Origin: Methanosarcinales archaeon | GTDB taxonomy: Archaea; Halobacteriota; Methanosarcinia; Methanotrichales; Methanotrichaceae | Length of the DNA: 13,051 nt | NCBI GenBank assembly: GCA_013415595.1 | Contig: JAAEEW010000194.1 | Location: 1-13,051 of the forward strand | Direction: 5' to 3' | Shown: positions 12,017 to 13,051 of the stretch, piece by piece | How positions within the stretch are numbered: position 1 is the first letter of the stretch | Layout of the letters: each line of letters begins with the position of its first letter | Translations under genes and position numbers: made by a program | The notes under the pieces: model-generated | Seen by the model: the letters and a program-made list of their open reading frames with translations, nothing else | Told to the model about the DNA's origin: nothing | Database searches by the model: none

Positions 12017-13051
12017 ATGGCAGTTCCCGTCTATTTTGCCAATCTCAGGTCCAGGAACGAGAGAGAGACCAAGCAGATCAAGATTCAAAAGCTATTTGAC
12101 TCCGCCTTCGGTGGAGTGGTGCAGTCAGGAGATCTGACTGCTTTGAAGCTGCATTTCGGCGAGATCGGGAATGATACCTACCTGAGTCCTCTATTCGTAA
12201 GGACCGTGGTGGAGAGGGTCCGATCACTGGGCTCCCGCCCCTTCGTCACCGACACCAACACCCTTTACGGTGGCGGCAGGGCCAACTCTGTGGACCACAT
12301 CAACACCGCCGTCTCCCACGGCTTTGCCTACGCCGTCCTGGGCGCGCCGATAATCATAGCCGACGGGCTTCGGAGCAACAACTACGTCGACGTCCCCATC
12401 GACAAGAATCACTTCCAGTCGGTCAAAATAGCCGGGGACATCCACCAGGCCGACAGCATGATCGTTCTATCCCATTTCAAGGGCCACCTCCTATCCGGCT
12501 TCGGGGGGGCCATCAAGAACCTGGGCATGGGCTGTGCCCCGGCCGAAGGGAAGGCCGAGCAGCACTCCACCCGGCCCCTGATCTACAAAGAGAGATGCCA
12601 GGGCTGCGGCAGATGTGTGGAGGCCTGCAGCCACTCGGCCATATCCCTGGTGGACAAAGTGGCCACCATCGACCTGGAGCGCTGCCTGGGCTGCGGCGAG
12701 TGTCTGCGCATCTGTCGACAGCAGGCCATCGATTTCGACTGGATGGTCCAGGTGCCCCCCTTCCTGGAGCGCATGGCCGAGTACGCCTGGGGTGCAGTGG
12801 CCGACAAGAAGGACCGGGTGGGGTACATGACCTTCCTCATGAACATCACCCCGGACTGCGACTGCATCCCCTGGTCCGACGCTCCTATGGTCCCGGACAT
12901 CGGCATTCTGGCCTCCCGGGATCCGGTGGCCATCGACCGCGCCGCTTACGACCTGGTAAACGCCCAGCAGGGTTTCAAGAACTCATTCCTGAAGTCCCAC
13001 CACGCTCCCGGCCAGGACAAGTTCAAGGGGGTCTGGGAGCACACCGACGCA
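12017..13051 (+). CDS. DUF362 protein with two [4Fe-4S] clusters (cut by window end)
   Basis: The frame is open from ATG 12017 to the last base (345 codons, no stop), so the C-terminus is outside. The DUF362 domain shows LKLHFGEIGN, PFVTDTNTLYGG and SHFKGHLLSGFGGAIKNLGMG, the characteristic KGH/KN pair. A bacterial-type ferredoxin insert follows: C194-x2-C197-x2-C200-x3-C204 and C223-x2-C226-x2-C229-x3-C233, each able to bind a [4Fe-4S] cluster; the residue after the fourth Cys is Ser or Arg instead of the common Pro. The domain resumes with DIGILASRDPVAIDRAAYDLVN. The protein is predicted cytoplasmic and redox-active, with no settled function for the family. GGGAGGTG at 12001-12008 supports the start. 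Divergent from the nitroreductase, with which it may share a redox theme. Confidence 0.85.
   Translation, partial: MAVPVYFANLRSRNERETKQIKIQKLFDSAFGGVVQSGDLTALKLHFGEIGNDTYLSPLFVRTVVERVRSLGSRPFVTDTNTLYGGGRANSVDHINTAVSHGFAYAVLGAPIIIADGLRSNNYVDVPIDKNHFQSVKIAGDIHQADSMIVLSHFKGHLLSGFGGAIKNLGMGCAPAEGKAEQHSTRPLIYKERCQGCGRCVEACSHSAISLVDKVATIDLERCLGCGECLRICRQQAIDFDWMVQVPPFLERMAEYAWGAVADKKDRVGYMTFLMNITPDCDCIPWSDAPMVPDIGILASRDPVAIDRAAYDLVNAQQGFKNSFLKSHHAPGQDKFKGVWEHTDA

Noticed and set aside
11804..12088. Minus-strand open frame of 94 codons between the nitroreductase and DUF362 genes
   Set aside because: It overlaps the start of the DUF362 gene and the operator-like repeat, has no family match and no convincing ribosome site.

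Overview
The window looks like chromosome from a GC-rich methanogenic archaeon. I infer a member of the Methanotrichaceae (Methanothrix or Methanocrinis type), at moderate confidence and from content alone. The evidence is an FmdE-domain protein, a small siroheme-type reductase like the methanogen P590 protein, a NosD-like exported beta-helix protein, a DUF362 double-[4Fe-4S] protein, archaeal TATA-like boxes in AT-rich spacers between GC-rich genes, and Shine-Dalgarno sequences matching AGGAGGTGAT.

Left part (1-5186, + strand): a TrmO-family SAM methyltransferase, two oligopeptide/nickel-type ABC permeases (NikB and NikC like) and a single polypeptide carrying both ATPase domains (NikD-NikE fusion) form a tightly coupled operon with 4-11 nt overlaps. 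No substrate-binding protein is visible. An FmdE-domain protein with a C-terminal zinc ribbon follows after 305 nt that stay open in its own frame. The set suggests uptake of a metal or metal complex.

Middle (5214-7351): a NosD-like secreted beta-helix protein on the minus strand converges on fmdE and starts at a TTG. Divergent from it is a 220-residue sulfite/nitrite reductase-like protein with the siroheme/[4Fe-4S] cysteine pattern.

Accessory part (7352-10562, + strand): a 421-nt AT-rich spacer with palindromes, an M6-family metalloprotease without a visible signal peptide, then a 74-residue protein that is a stand-alone copy of the protease's C-terminal domain, then a doubtful Pro-rich 93-residue ORF and a 100-residue protein of unknown function. 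The protease plus its free terminal domain is the most unusual arrangement in the window.

Right part (10563-13051): an Acg-type nitroreductase on the minus strand and, divergent from it, a DUF362 iron-sulfur protein cut by the window end. The 252-nt space between them holds a perfect 7-bp inverted repeat next to a TATA-like box, a good candidate operator. Two GC-rich hairpins separate the nitroreductase from the convergent 100-residue gene. No tRNA, rRNA, CRISPR array or insertion sequence was recognised.
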